Positions 1-7,157 of a DNA stretch of 11,000 nucleotides are shown here, piece by piece. Position 1 is the stretch's first letter. Every line of letters begins with the position of its first letter. Below the pieces are notes generated by a model. The model was not told where the DNA came from. It ran no database searches and saw nothing but the letters and a program-made list of their open reading frames with translations. Source of the DNA: CAZBKJ01 sp964492495 (lineage in GTDB: Bacteria > Patescibacteriota > Microgenomatia > UBA1400 > UBA12028); NCBI GenBank assembly GCA_964492495.1, contig CAZBKJ010000035.1, forward strand, positions 1 through 11,000. Direction: 5' to 3'. Made by a program: the position numbers and the translations under genes.

Positions 1-1
1 C

Positions 2-853
2 CAATCACTTCGCGCACCCGTCGATGCGACATATGTGATATCGGTTGATTCTCCAGGAAAAGACTTTCTTCCAGAAACAGATACGTTTGATACGTGGTTT
101 TCTTCTGGTCAGTGGCCATTAACAACACTTGATTTTCCAGAAGGAAAAGATTTCAAACGTTTCTATCCGACACAAGTACTTGATACGATGTGGGACATTC
201 TGTTTTTCTGGGTAGCCCGTATGATTATGTTTGGCTTATACCAGACTGGTGAGGTTCCTTTTGAAACCGTGTACCTTCACTCGATGGTTACGGATGAAAA
301 AGGCGCCAAAATGAGTAAGTCGAAAGGAAATGTCGTGAACCCGATTGAGCTCATTGAGAAATATGGAGCAGACGCTCTTCGCATGGCTTTGGTTGCGGGA
401 TCTGCACCAGGAAACCCAATCGCACTTTCAGAGAACAAAGTGAAAGGCTATCGAAACTTCTCGAACAAACTTTGGAATATAGGTCGATATATCGAAGGAC
501 TCCAAGAGAAAATACAACCGGAAGAAAAGGTTGTTCTTTTAGAGGAAGATACGAAACTCCTTGGTGAGCTTGCGCAATTGATCAAAGACACGACAAAGAA
601 TCTAGAGTCATACCGTTTTTCAGATGCGGCTCTTTCGTTGTACGATTTTATTTGGAATAGACTTGCAAGTGACTATCTGGAAAAAAACAAACAGCGAGAG
701 GATCAGAATGCAGTACTCTTGACTCTTACAACAGCTTATTCCACTTGCCTTCCCCTGCTGCACCCATTTATGCCGTTTGTTACAGAAGCAATCTGGAAAG
801 AACTCAAAAAAGAGGGCATGCTTATTACCACAAGCTGGCCGAGTTCCTCTTAA
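2..853 (+). CDS. valS: Valine--tRNA ligase, C-terminal part (5' end outside window)
   Basis: Class Ia aminoacyl-tRNA synthetase that charges tRNA-Val in the cytoplasm. The frame is open from the window edge, so the true start lies upstream; 283 residues are visible. Seen: the DTFDTWFSSGQWP block and FYPTQVLDTMWDILFFWVAR of the catalytic core, then the KMSKSKGN signature near 308-331 that closes the ATP site, the YGADALR and GYRNFSNKLWN blocks, and an anticodon-binding helical domain ending in IWKELKKEGMLITTSWP. The order and wording of these blocks are specific for ValS rather than IleS or LeuS. The protein stops almost directly after the anticodon-binding domain, so the C-terminal coiled-coil tRNA-binding arm present in most bacterial ValS is absent or extremely short. 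No frame break is visible at the end. The next gene on the same strand begins 53 bases on. Confidence 0.95.
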   Translation, partial: QSLRAPVDATYVISVDSPGKDFLPETDTFDTWFSSGQWPLTTLDFPEGKDFKRFYPTQVLDTMWDILFFWVARMIMFGLYQTGEVPFETVYLHSMVTDEKGAKMSKSKGNVVNPIELIEKYGADALRMALVAGSAPGNPIALSENKVKGYRNFSNKLWNIGRYIEGLQEKIQPEEKVVLLEEDTKLLGELAQLIKDTTKNLESYRFSDAALSLYDFIWNRLASDYLEKNKQREDQNAVLLTLTTAYSTCLPLLHPFMPFVTEAIWKELKKEGMLITTSWPSSS

Positions 854-906
854 AGATGCTCTTCCCTCCCCTTTTCTGATTGCCGTTTCAAACGTATACT
901 TTCGCC

Positions 907-1305
907 ATGACTATCGTCTTTTACTTTTTGTGGACAACAGCTATTGTCCGTATTGCTGGGGCTCCGTTTTTTTCACTGCTCAAAAAAGTTTTTTTTCTCT
1001 TGTGCGTTCTTTTTGGCATCTGGCTACTTATTGGGGTTTCCTCGTATAACGCAAGACGTGTTGTGTTTGAAAAAAGACGATCTGATGCTGCGTCAATCAT
1101 TGATGCACTGACAAAGCGAAAAGAAAATATCGAAAAACTTTCAGTGCAGCATCCCAACTCCCTTGATGTGTTATTTCTGCTTGCACAAACACAGTTTTAT
1201 GTAGGAAATCAAAAAGAAGCTCGAGAAATACTTACAAAATTGGAAAAAATACATCCAAACAGCCAACAGGTGTCTACACTGAAAAATCTACTCCAAAATA
1301 AATAA
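907..1305 (+). CDS. Small membrane protein with a C-terminal TPR-like repeat, function unknown
   Basis: I do not recognise a named family. From the ATG at 907 the product has 132 residues. Residues about 2-19 and 22-45 are strongly hydrophobic and look like one or two membrane segments. A basic, helical linker follows (about 48-80), then a pair of helices at about 82-117 with TPR spacing (HPNSLDVLFLLAQ, then GNQKEAREILTKLEKIHPNS). The TPR part is probably cytoplasmic and could bind a partner; that is inference. An in-frame TTG at 880 would add nine residues, but the ATG starts the hydrophobic stretch cleanly. Neither start has a visible Shine-Dalgarno sequence. A TATACT hexamer at 895-900 would place transcription initiation on or next to the ATG, so a leaderless message is possible but unproven. 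It sits downstream of valS and converges on rplY. Confidence 0.7.
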   Translation: MTIVFYFLWTTAIVRIAGAPFFSLLKKVFFLLCVLFGIWLLIGVSSYNARRVVFEKRRSDAASIIDALTKRKENIEKLSVQHPNSLDVLFLLAQTQFYVGNQKEAREILTKLEKIHPNSQQVSTLKNLLQNK

Positions 1306-1314
1306 CGGAAAGGA

Positions 1315-1989
1315 TTACTTTTTCTCTGCCGGAGCTGGTGCAGCACTTGGTTCCCCACCCTCTTCTTCTTTTTCTTTTGTTGCACCTTGCTTGGTAAGCT
1401 CAACTTCTGCAACTTCTGCCACCGGCTCTACAGCCACCTCTTCCTCTTGAGCTTGCAAAGTTGCAATCACTTCATCTGGTGAGAGTTCGATTNNNNNNNN
1501 NNCTGCAATTGTGACATTGTCACCGACAGCAAGAAGTTTCTCGATGTTTACTTCAAACTTTTCAGGAAAGTCAGTTGGAAGTGCTTTTACTTCAATTTCG
1601 TTATAGACAAGAACGAGAACTGCTCCAGCTTTCACACCTTCTGACTCTCCGATAGCCTCAACTGGAATCGTTGCGGTAATTTTATCCTTCAAACTTACTT
1701 CTTGAAAATCTATATGGAGTATCTTGTCGGTAACCGGGTGTGTATCTGCACTTCGAACAAGCGCATGATGAGGAGTCGTTTCTCCTTCTAAATTGATGTC
1801 GATAAGTGCTGTCTCACCTGTTTCCTTAAAAAGTTGTTCGAACTCTTGTGTATCCACACTAATCGACATTGACTGCTCACCTGTACTCAACAGAGGCGCT
1901 GGGATTCGTCCTTCTTTTCGGATGGATTTTACTCTGCGACCAGTGATAGTACGAGGTTTTGCTGAGAGGATGTGTCGTTTTTGAGTCAT
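1315..1989 (-). CDS. rplY: 50S ribosomal protein L25 / general stress protein Ctc
   Basis: Binds 5S rRNA in the large ribosomal subunit. About 224 residues in the long Ctc/TL5-type form: the 5S-binding L25 domain at residues 1-93 (RRVKSIRKEGRIPAPL near the start, HIDFQEV at its end), the TL5 beta-barrel domain at about 95-180 (IPVEAIGESEGVKAGAVL, then LPTDFPEKFEVNIEKLLAVGDNVTIA), and a charged Glu/Ala/Lys tail at 181-224 that is probably disordered. The ATG is preceded by AAAGG with a 6-nt spacer, a good ribosome binding site, and by a promoter at 2035-2063. A run of ten Ns falls inside the TL5 domain, so residues 163-166 are unknown. The frame continues across the Ns, but the true gap length is uncertain. 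It converges with the TPR-like gene, with only 9 bases between the stops. Confidence 0.93.
   Translation of the reverse strand: MTQKRHILSAKPRTITGRRVKSIRKEGRIPAPLLSTGEQSMSISVDTQEFEQLFKETGETALIDINLEGETTPHHALVRSADTHPVTDKILHIDFQEVSLKDKITATIPVEAIGESEGVKAGAVLVLVYNEIEVKALPTDFPEKFEVNIEKLLAVGDNVTIAXXXXIELSPDEVIATLQAQEEEVAVEPVAEVAEVELTKQGATKEKEEEGGEPSAAPAPAEKK
1493..1502. other. Assembly gap: ten Ns inside rplY
   Basis: Ten consecutive undetermined bases. On the coding strand the gap begins after the G of a codon and ends before a final A, so the unknown segment reads Gxx...xxA between Ala162 and Ile167. L25/TL5 proteins usually have about seven residues here, of the pattern D-L-K-L-P-E-G, and the flanking G and A would fit Asp and Gly codons. 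Ten Ns allow only four codons. The gap may therefore be a fixed-size placeholder for about 19 bases. Confidence 0.9.
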
Positions 1990-2034
1990 AAAGTGCCTTT
2001 TTTATTTCAAGATTTCAAGACAAGAGAAGCTCGT

Positions 2035-2063
2035 ATTGTATCATACGCACCTCATGGACTCAA
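2035..2063 (-). promoter_or_regulatory. Predicted sigma-70-type promoter for rplY
   Basis: On the minus strand, TTGAGT (2063-2058, -35) is followed after exactly 17 bases by TACAAT (2040-2035, -10, five of six matches to TATAAT). Transcription would start near 2028, giving a leader of roughly 40 bases that contains the AAAGG site of rplY. The -35 element abuts the stop codon of the upstream DUF4012 gene, so rplY can be expressed independently of it. Prediction from sequence only. Confidence 0.65.
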
Positions 2064-4706
2064 TTAAAAACCAATTGCAAATATCTTGTTCTCATTCAGA
2101 GTGGTCGTAAACTCAGTACTGTTTTTCAATATCTTTCCTTCTGGTGCAATTTTCTTGGGGAAAAAGGGTTCTTCATAGCGCAGGGTGAGTTGTAGTGGAA
2201 CTGAGTCTATCCCTGTTTGTTTCTGCTCGAAAAACACAAAGGAGTTTTCAGTTGGGCTAATTGCTCCCTGCTCATAGAGCACCCTCACAACACTTGGGGA
2301 ATTCTGTTCCACTACGATCGGGATTCCTACGACTTTTTTTCCAAACTGGACACTTACTGAAAGTTTTTCAAAATCCAAGAGGACATCATTGACGCTTACG
2401 CTGGTAAAAAACACCGATTCATCAACAGCATATTGAATGTATGCTGTGTATGGCTCTCCTTGAAGAGACGAGGTTGGAGCATATTCAAGAACTCTTTCAT
2501 GAAGTATTTTTTCTGACGAAAATGACACTTGATGGGAAAAGTTTCTCTGCACGCTATTTTTATCACCACTTTGTGTGTACTCCCAGACGTATCCTGTCCC
2601 GACCACACAGTTTTTATTCGCAAAGAACAAGCTTGGACAAACAGGAGTCATGACACGTCCATCCCATCCATTTGCAGCTATTGACGCAGATCTTGAGGCT
2701 TCTTTTACATAGAAAGCCATTTTTGATTGCGAGAGTAAATGGGAAATATCTTGCAAGGAATTCCTAAGTGCTATAGGCTTCTTTTCTTCAAGGGACTGGA
2801 CAAATTCATGAACACCGACAGATTTTGTGTGTGTTTGACCAACCTCAAGAGCCAGTGCGTCAGGCGCTAGGCGAATGTTTCCCCAGAAAGGTTGATTTTT
2901 TATTGTTGCGTTCGTCGTTTCACTATCCATGCGAGCAATGAACATCGCTTGAATATCTCGGCGTAGTTGTTTTTGCAAAAACCAGGCAATCTGCCTGGAG
3001 GATGTAGTTCCATCTAAACTTAATGCCCCATCTGATAGCTCCCAATTTTCTTTGTCCAAAATTTCAACGGACTCGCTCGGGACAACGACCGTGCCCACAA
3101 GAAGAGAGTTTAGTTGGTCAGCAGAATATTTTTCTATCTCTAGGAGTTTTCCGGATTGAAAAGAAGCAAGAATTACTTGTTCTGGTGTTCCACCAAAAGG
3201 GCGAATAGTTGTTGGGGACAGTAAAACAACAGCGACTGTCTGTTTTGTTTCGCTCAGAACTAGTTGAGAAAATGTACGCACAAGAATCTGCTCTCTTTGA
3301 AGCTCTTCTCTGGATGCAACGACATGATCTTGCATTTGCTCAGGTATCTCTGCCGAACCAAACCCAAGAACAAATAGTGGTCGAACCTGCCCCAACTTAG
3401 CCTGAAGCTGAGAGAGCTCTACTGATACTTTTTCAAAATTTGACACACTTTGTGAAAGCGTTGTACTTGATTCGTTTTCTAAAAATATTGATGTGTACCC
3501 TTCTTGTAAGGTGGAAAACGCCATTTTGTATGAGGCTGTAACGTCTGACATCTGGGAAACAAACAGTAACAACTCATGAAGTTGATCCTTACTCATCTCC
3601 ATGCCGAGAAGATGATAAGGGACGGGAATTTCTCTTGCAAAAAAAGTCATTACTTCAAGCTCTCTTGCAAATCTAGGCGTACCAAACAACGTTTGCGTAT
3701 CAGTATTTTCTTGGATAAAAGTTGTCGAAATCTGCTGTTTAATATGAAAGAGCCCACCCAAGAATAGTGCTACACCCAACGTATATGCAAACAAACAGCC
3801 AAAAAAACTGAGCAAAATGAAGTGTTGTATCTTTTTACCCCAAGGCTTGCTGCTGATGTGCCTTTTTTTCCGTCCTTCCTCTTTGGTTTTTTTTATGTGT
3901 TCTACTTTTTCTTTTTTAGCTTGGCTAAATGAAGAGTGTACACATGAAAGTGCAAATTCTTCAGCAATTGTTTCAAAACTCTGGGTTCGTATCCCCTGCC
4001 CCTCTGGAAAAACAAACGGAAAAGCTATTTCTCCACTTACATGAGTCGAGGTGTGGGTGAAGAAGCGAACTTTTTCCTCTATTGTGTGGATCTCAAATTT
4101 TTCATTCCCGCGAAAATCTCCACCTTTGGGCTGAGGTGAACAGAGCTTTTCTAGAATGTGTGTAATAACGTCTTCGTACCATAGTGGATGGCAGATTCCA
4201 GTAACACGTTCCTTTCCTCCAAAAAAGAGTTTTTCTTTAATAAACCTTCCAACATATGAAAGTCCTTCTTCGTAGGGGTAAAAAACATCTTGATAGGCTA
4301 AGTGGCAAACGTGAGGAAAGTCCTCACGAATTTTTGCAACAGTTTTTGGAAAACCAAAATTCTCTTCCCTGCCCTCTTTCCCAGTTCGGGAGTAAAAAAG
4401 GTCAAAGGAAATGCAGAATGATTGTGCTTGAGGATGCTGTTCTACCAGGTACCCAAATGCCTCAAGTGATTCTTTTTTCTTTTCGTCAGGTAGAAAGAGT
4501 GGAATATCCAACCAACAGATAGCAAAAACCTCATCCCCTTCCCTTCTATTTTCGTCAACTTGAAGTTCTTGCTCACTTACAACAATAGGTTCCATGTGCA
4601 TCGCTTTAATCGCCTGAGAAAGCTCAGACGCAAAGACGCTTCTTGGGGAGACCAAATAGACTACTGGCTTCCCTGTTTGCTGGATAATAGGAACATTTTG
4701 CAACAT
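2064..4706 (-). CDS. DUF4012-domain membrane protein with an N-terminal Rossmann-like region
   Basis: 880 residues, function unknown. Seen in order: residues about 13-190 begin with a beta strand and helix (VVYLVSPRSVFASELSQAI) and look like a degenerate NAD-epimerase/SDR-type Rossmann fold without a clear GxxGxxG; a charged, Lys-rich linker at about 262-292; one membrane segment at about 294-320 (ILLSFFGCLFAYTLGVALFLGGLF); a helical region at 325-485 with likely coiled-coil stretches; and a block at about 489-525 (VAVVLLSPTTIRPFGGTPEQVILASFQSGKL, interrupted here for naming only by the IRPFGG motif at 501-506). That block matches the LRPTGGF-type signature of DUF4012. The remainder is probably extracytoplasmic beta-rich sequence. 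DUF4012 proteins are frequent in Patescibacteria and are suspected to act at the cell envelope; that role is inference. The ATG at 4706 has only a weak AAGG nearby, with too short a spacer. It lies upstream of rplY in the same orientation but is separated from it by its own promoter. Confidence 0.8.
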   Translation of the reverse strand: MLQNVPIIQQTGKPVVYLVSPRSVFASELSQAIKAMHMEPIVVSEQELQVDENRREGDEVFAICWLDIPLFLPDEKKKESLEAFGYLVEQHPQAQSFCISFDLFYSRTGKEGREENFGFPKTVAKIREDFPHVCHLAYQDVFYPYEEGLSYVGRFIKEKLFFGGKERVTGICHPLWYEDVITHILEKLCSPQPKGGDFRGNEKFEIHTIEEKVRFFTHTSTHVSGEIAFPFVFPEGQGIRTQSFETIAEEFALSCVHSSFSQAKKEKVEHIKKTKEEGRKKRHISSKPWGKKIQHFILLSFFGCLFAYTLGVALFLGGLFHIKQQISTTFIQENTDTQTLFGTPRFARELEVMTFFAREIPVPYHLLGMEMSKDQLHELLLFVSQMSDVTASYKMAFSTLQEGYTSIFLENESSTTLSQSVSNFEKVSVELSQLQAKLGQVRPLFVLGFGSAEIPEQMQDHVVASREELQREQILVRTFSQLVLSETKQTVAVVLLSPTTIRPFGGTPEQVILASFQSGKLLEIEKYSADQLNSLLVGTVVVPSESVEILDKENWELSDGALSLDGTTSSRQIAWFLQKQLRRDIQAMFIARMDSETTNATIKNQPFWGNIRLAPDALALEVGQTHTKSVGVHEFVQSLEEKKPIALRNSLQDISHLLSQSKMAFYVKEASRSASIAANGWDGRVMTPVCPSLFFANKNCVVGTGYVWEYTQSGDKNSVQRNFSHQVSFSSEKILHERVLEYAPTSSLQGEPYTAYIQYAVDESVFFTSVSVNDVLLDFEKLSVSVQFGKKVVGIPIVVEQNSPSVVRVLYEQGAISPTENSFVFFEQKQTGIDSVPLQLTLRYEEPFFPKKIAPEGKILKNSTEFTTTLNENKIFAIGF

Positions 4707-4974
4707 ACCTTGTTAGCCTACACAATTTCTCTTGTAAATGACAAGGAGACTTGAGTTTGTCAGTGATTTTTAACGGGTTTTATTCGTCCTATAATCCACG
4801 TTTTTTGTTGTTGGGTAGTTTTGCAACCCGACCCATATCCATGTATTCAAGCTGTATAGCATGCTCATTTATCCAGAGAAAATGTGATTTTACTTGTTTT
4901 TTTTCGGGAAAAGCGAGAAACCTATAGTGAGAAATAGTGGGATTATCTGTAGAAATGGGGCAGTGGGAGCTTTA
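4707..4974. other. 268-bp intergenic region with no recognised gene
   Basis: Lies between the rnhA-like stop and the DUF4012 start, both on the minus strand, so it should hold the end of one transcription unit and the start of the next. I find no convincing ORF, no tRNA-like fold, and no strong stem followed by a T run. On the minus strand a TTTACA hexamer (about 4740-4735) followed 17 bases later by TAACAA is a weak promoter candidate that would give DUF4012 a nearly leaderless message. Short inverted bits (GGGT...ACCC near 4816-4832, the AGCATGCT palindrome at about 4858-4865) are too small to interpret. Confidence 0.5.
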
Positions 4975-5385
4975 TTACAGGTGCGCGTCTAAAGCCTTAT
5001 TCACCAGTGAGTCTGCGTATGCGTTCTGATTACGAGGCACGTGTGTGAATGAAACAGGAAAGGGAAGGGAGCGAATTACAGTGAATATCTGCTTTGCTAT
5101 ATCGAGGAGATCTTCATTTTTTATCTTGTAGTTTCCAGATAACTGTTCGACAACGAGTTTTGAGTCAAGGAAAAAGGAAACCTTTTCCGGAGGGAAGGGG
5201 AGGGAACTAGAGAGAAATTGAATGGCGTAGAGTACTGCTTTGTATTCTGCAACATTGTTTGTCGTCACCCCAATCACCTCACCATGTTCATGAAGAATTT
5301 CTTTTCCGGAATAGACAACGACACCGATCGCTGCTGGCCCCGGATTTCCTCGAGAACCTCCGTCGGTAAAAACAGAAAGCATCAT
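4975..5385 (-). CDS. rnhA: Ribonuclease HI family protein (short form)
   Basis: Cleaves the RNA strand of RNA-DNA hybrids, such as R-loops and lagging-strand primers. 136 residues. All four acidic catalytic positions of the RNase H fold are visible: Asp8 in FTDGGSRGNPG, Glu47 in NNVAEYKA, Asp74 in FFLDSKLVVEQL and Asp125 in NAYADSLVNKAL, with His115 in the preceding THVPRN loop. The basic protrusion (handle) of Escherichia coli RNase HI is missing, so it resembles the compact YpdQ/archaeal-type RNase HI enzymes; substrate range may differ from classical RnhA. Its ATG overlaps the jag stop as ATGA (5385-5382), which implies translational coupling at the tail of the rpmH-to-rnhA cluster. Confidence 0.9.
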   Translation of the reverse strand: MMLSVFTDGGSRGNPGPAAIGVVVYSGKEILHEHGEVIGVTTNNVAEYKAVLYAIQFLSSSLPFPPEKVSFFLDSKLVVEQLSGNYKIKNEDLLDIAKQIFTVIRSLPFPVSFTHVPRNQNAYADSLVNKALDAHL

Positions 5386-5837
5386 ACGGAAATTGGTTGT
5401 GATTCTTTCAAAAACACACGTAGTACTCTGTATTTTCCTTCACCCTCAGAAGCTGTTTCAACCGTCTCGTTTTCAGAGAGCGCTAAGTGAATGAGTCTTC
5501 GTTCAGAGGCAGAGAGGCGCAGTGTTTGAGGTCTTCCTGTAGAAACAACACGCTCAGCTGTTCGTTCTGCAAGATCAAACAGATAGTCTTTGCGTTTTTC
5601 TCTGAAATCATTAATGTTAACGGAGATTGGCTTGGCGTAATCTTTTTGAAAAAGCAGGCGGATAATCAACTGAATTCCCTCAAGAGTTTCTGCGTGTCTT
5701 CCAATCAAAAGCCCACTTTCTTCTTCATCCACCTTAAAACTAAGAACAAATGTGTCTTCGTCCTCAATCAGGTCTACTTGAATCTCTTTCATGCCCATGT
5801 GAGCAAGTAGTTGGGAACTGAAATCTTGAATCGTCAT
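5382..5837 (-). CDS. jag: KhpB/Jag RNA-binding protein (KH-R3H), lacking the Jag_N domain
   Basis: RNA-binding protein of the SpoIIIJ-associated (Jag/KhpB/EloR) family, which acts with KhpA in many Gram-positive bacteria and is linked to cell-envelope growth and post-transcriptional control. 151 residues. A KH-like domain occupies about 28-78 with SGLLIGRHAETLEGIQLIIRLL (split here: IGRHAETL is the nucleic-acid loop). An R3H domain follows at about 83-145 with the Arg113-x-x-x-His117 signature in SERRLIHLAL. The usual GxxG loop reads G46-R-H-A49, so its second glycine is alanine. The N-terminal Jag_N domain of longer homologues is absent. Start and stop overlap yidC and rnhA by four bases each (ATGA-type junctions), indicating tight coupling; jag directly after yidC is a conserved arrangement. 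Confidence 0.92.
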   Translation of the reverse strand: MTIQDFSSQLLAHMGMKEIQVDLIEDEDTFVLSFKVDEEESGLLIGRHAETLEGIQLIIRLLFQKDYAKPISVNINDFREKRKDYLFDLAERTAERVVSTGRPQTLRLSASERRLIHLALSENETVETASEGEGKYRVLRVFLKESQPISV

Positions 5838-6622
5838 ATAGAACTCCTTTTTGCAAATTTTCTAATCGTAGCAGGAACATCTGCAAGCCCTCCTGGGCCG
5901 GCAACAAACCACTGTTGGACAATACTGTACACCGTGGTAACTATCCAATACACGCCAAGAGCAGCAGGGAAGCCCACTGCAAATAAACCTGTCATTAACG
6001 GCATCATAAACACCATTTGCTTCTGCATCACTTCAGCCATCTCTTGAGTTTGGCTTTCTTTTTCGTTCTTTTCTTGCGTCTTTTTGTTTTTTGATTTATC
6101 AGGCACAAGATCATGCTTTTCAAGACCTGGTAAAAGCATTAAAGACATAATAAATTGAGTTACGGCTGCAAGGACAGGGATAACGTAGAAAGGATCTGGC
6201 TTTGAGAGATCGAGACCTAAAAAGTTCGCATTTATCTCGAGTCCTTGAGCACCAGCCTTCTGAATAAACTGGGAAAGGACGTTGTAGAGCGCAATAATAA
6301 CAATTAGTTGAACAATATATGGAAGACAACCAGCTAAAGGGTTAACACCATGTTCCTTAAATAGCTCCATCTGTGCTTTTTGTAGTTTTTGAGCATCTTT
6401 GGAGTGAAGCTTCTTGAGCTTATCAATTTCAGGTTTGAGTAACCTCATTTTTTTCTGCGATCTGATAGTAGGTAAGGTGAAGGGGACAAGAATCGTTCGA
6501 ATAAAAATTGTCATGAGGATAATCGCCAAACCAAAATTTCCTGAAAACCCGTAAAAAAACTTTAGAAGCTCAAAAATAGGGGTAAGAAGAACCATTTGTG
6601 AAATTTCTTGAATGTTTGCCAT
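5834..6622 (-). CDS. yidC: Membrane protein insertase YidC/Oxa1 (short form)
   Basis: Inserts and folds membrane proteins, alone or with SecYEG. 262 residues, without the large periplasmic domain of Gram-negative YidC, as in SpoIIIJ/OxaA-type enzymes. Membrane segments fit about 12-24 plus 29-50, 97-120, 143-165, 200-218 and 221-241. The conserved hydrophilic-groove arginine is Arg42 in IFIRTILVPFTLP. The cytoplasmic hairpin (about 55-92, very Lys-rich) is followed by the hallmark GVNPLAGCLPYIVQLIVI, and the last segments carry FPAALGVYWIVTTVYSIVQQW. A Lys/Glu/Gln-rich loop lies at about 172-198. No lipoprotein signal peptide is seen, unlike Firmicutes YidC paralogues. It lies 36 bases downstream of yidD and overlaps jag by four bases. 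Confidence 0.96.
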   Translation of the reverse strand: MANIQEISQMVLLTPIFELLKFFYGFSGNFGLAIILMTIFIRTILVPFTLPTIRSQKKMRLLKPEIDKLKKLHSKDAQKLQKAQMELFKEHGVNPLAGCLPYIVQLIVIIALYNVLSQFIQKAGAQGLEINANFLGLDLSKPDPFYVIPVLAAVTQFIMSLMLLPGLEKHDLVPDKSKNKKTQEKNEKESQTQEMAEVMQKQMVFMMPLMTGLFAVGFPAALGVYWIVTTVYSIVQQWFVAGPGGLADVPATIRKFAKRSSI

Positions 6623-6658
6623 ACTTTTCTTGAGAAAATATAGAGAGATATCAATAGA

Positions 6659-6883
6659 TTACCAGCACTTGAGTATTCGAACTACGCCATGGAAACTTCC
6701 TTGTATTGTACCACGCTCTTTAATTTGACCGATCATGTACTCACTACAATTAGGGGTGTGTTTACAGGTAAAAGAAAACCCAAACACACTCATACATATA
6801 GTATCTAAAAAAACCCTAACTCTTTGATATCCGCGTATGAGCAGAATAAGAAGGTTAGTGAAGAATTGATGAAATATCTTCAT
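6659..6883 (-). CDS. yidD: YidD, membrane protein insertion efficiency factor, C-terminally short
   Basis: Small membrane-associated protein thought to assist YidC-dependent insertion. From the ATG at 6883 it has 74 residues. An amphipathic/hydrophobic N-terminus (about 6-38) includes LLILLIRGYQRV, followed by the YidD core FTCKHTPNCSEYMIGQIKERG and HGVVRILKCW. The Cys-x-x-x-Pro-x-Cys-Ser-Glu-Tyr pattern is diagnostic. The protein ends at Lys-Cys-Trp, exactly where homologues continue with about ten residues (NPF/NPW...GGxDPVP); no other frame supplies that tail. The ATG start overlaps rnpA by 29 bases, as is common for this pair; a TTG at 6925 would lengthen it by 14 residues but is less likely. 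No clear ribosome binding site is visible, so coupling to rnpA is probable. Confidence 0.85.
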   Translation of the reverse strand: MKIFHQFFTNLLILLIRGYQRVRVFLDTICMSVFGFSFTCKHTPNCSEYMIGQIKERGTIQGSFHGVVRILKCW

Positions 6884-7157
6884 ACATATTTTGTACTGTT
6901 TTATCTCTAGTTGATGGCTTTGCAATACAGACTATAGTTTGGCCAGTTTTTTTTTGCAAGGTAAGTAGCAGGGCAGCGCGAATTTTTCTTTTCAAGGCAT
7001 TTCTTCCAGTGGAAAACGCATGAACTTTTTTTCCGACAATAATAGCCAGAGAAGAATCTTTTGTGCTTTTTTTGACAAACAACCGGAATAACCTAGACTC
7101 TTTTCGTACAGCTGAAGATGTAAAATCAGGATGTGATCGGAGTAAAAATCGTTTCAG
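6855..7157 (-). CDS. rnpA: Ribonuclease P protein component, non-canonical start codon
   Basis: Protein subunit of RNase P, which removes 5' leaders of tRNA precursors. The core is clear: AIIVGKKVHAFSTGRNALKRKIRAALL contains the family RNR-type motif (split: GRNALKRKIR at about 51-60). The first ATG/GTG/TTG in frame is a TTG at 7082, which would give only 75 residues and lose the first strand and helix. Upstream of it the frame stays open and still reads like RnpA (KRFLLRSHPDFTSSAVRK) back to a TAA at 7169-7167. Candidate starts are CTG at 7157 (100 residues, 6 nt after AAAGG) or ATT at 7160 (101 residues, MLKR-like beginning, 3 nt after AAAGG). I favour CTG by spacing. It begins 23 bases after the rpmH stop, the standard rpmH-rnpA order. 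Confidence 0.85.
   Translation of the reverse strand: MKRFLLRSHPDFTSSAVRKESRLFRLFVKKSTKDSSLAIIVGKKVHAFSTGRNALKRKIRAALLLTLQKKTGQTIVCIAKPSTRDKTVQNMYEDISSILH

Noticed and set aside
777..1049. Plus-strand 90-codon ORF overlapping the end of valS and the next gene
   Set aside because: It lies in another frame over two better-supported genes and its translation shows no domain.
2441..4754. Several plus-strand ORFs of 60-90 codons opposite the DUF4012 gene
   Set aside because: They are antisense shadows of a long, continuous coding frame, lack ribosome binding sites and show no family motifs.
4873..4915. Rho-independent terminator after the rnhA-like gene (TTTTC...GAAAA next to a T run)
   Set aside because: The stem is only five A/T-rich pairs with a two-base loop; too weak to call.
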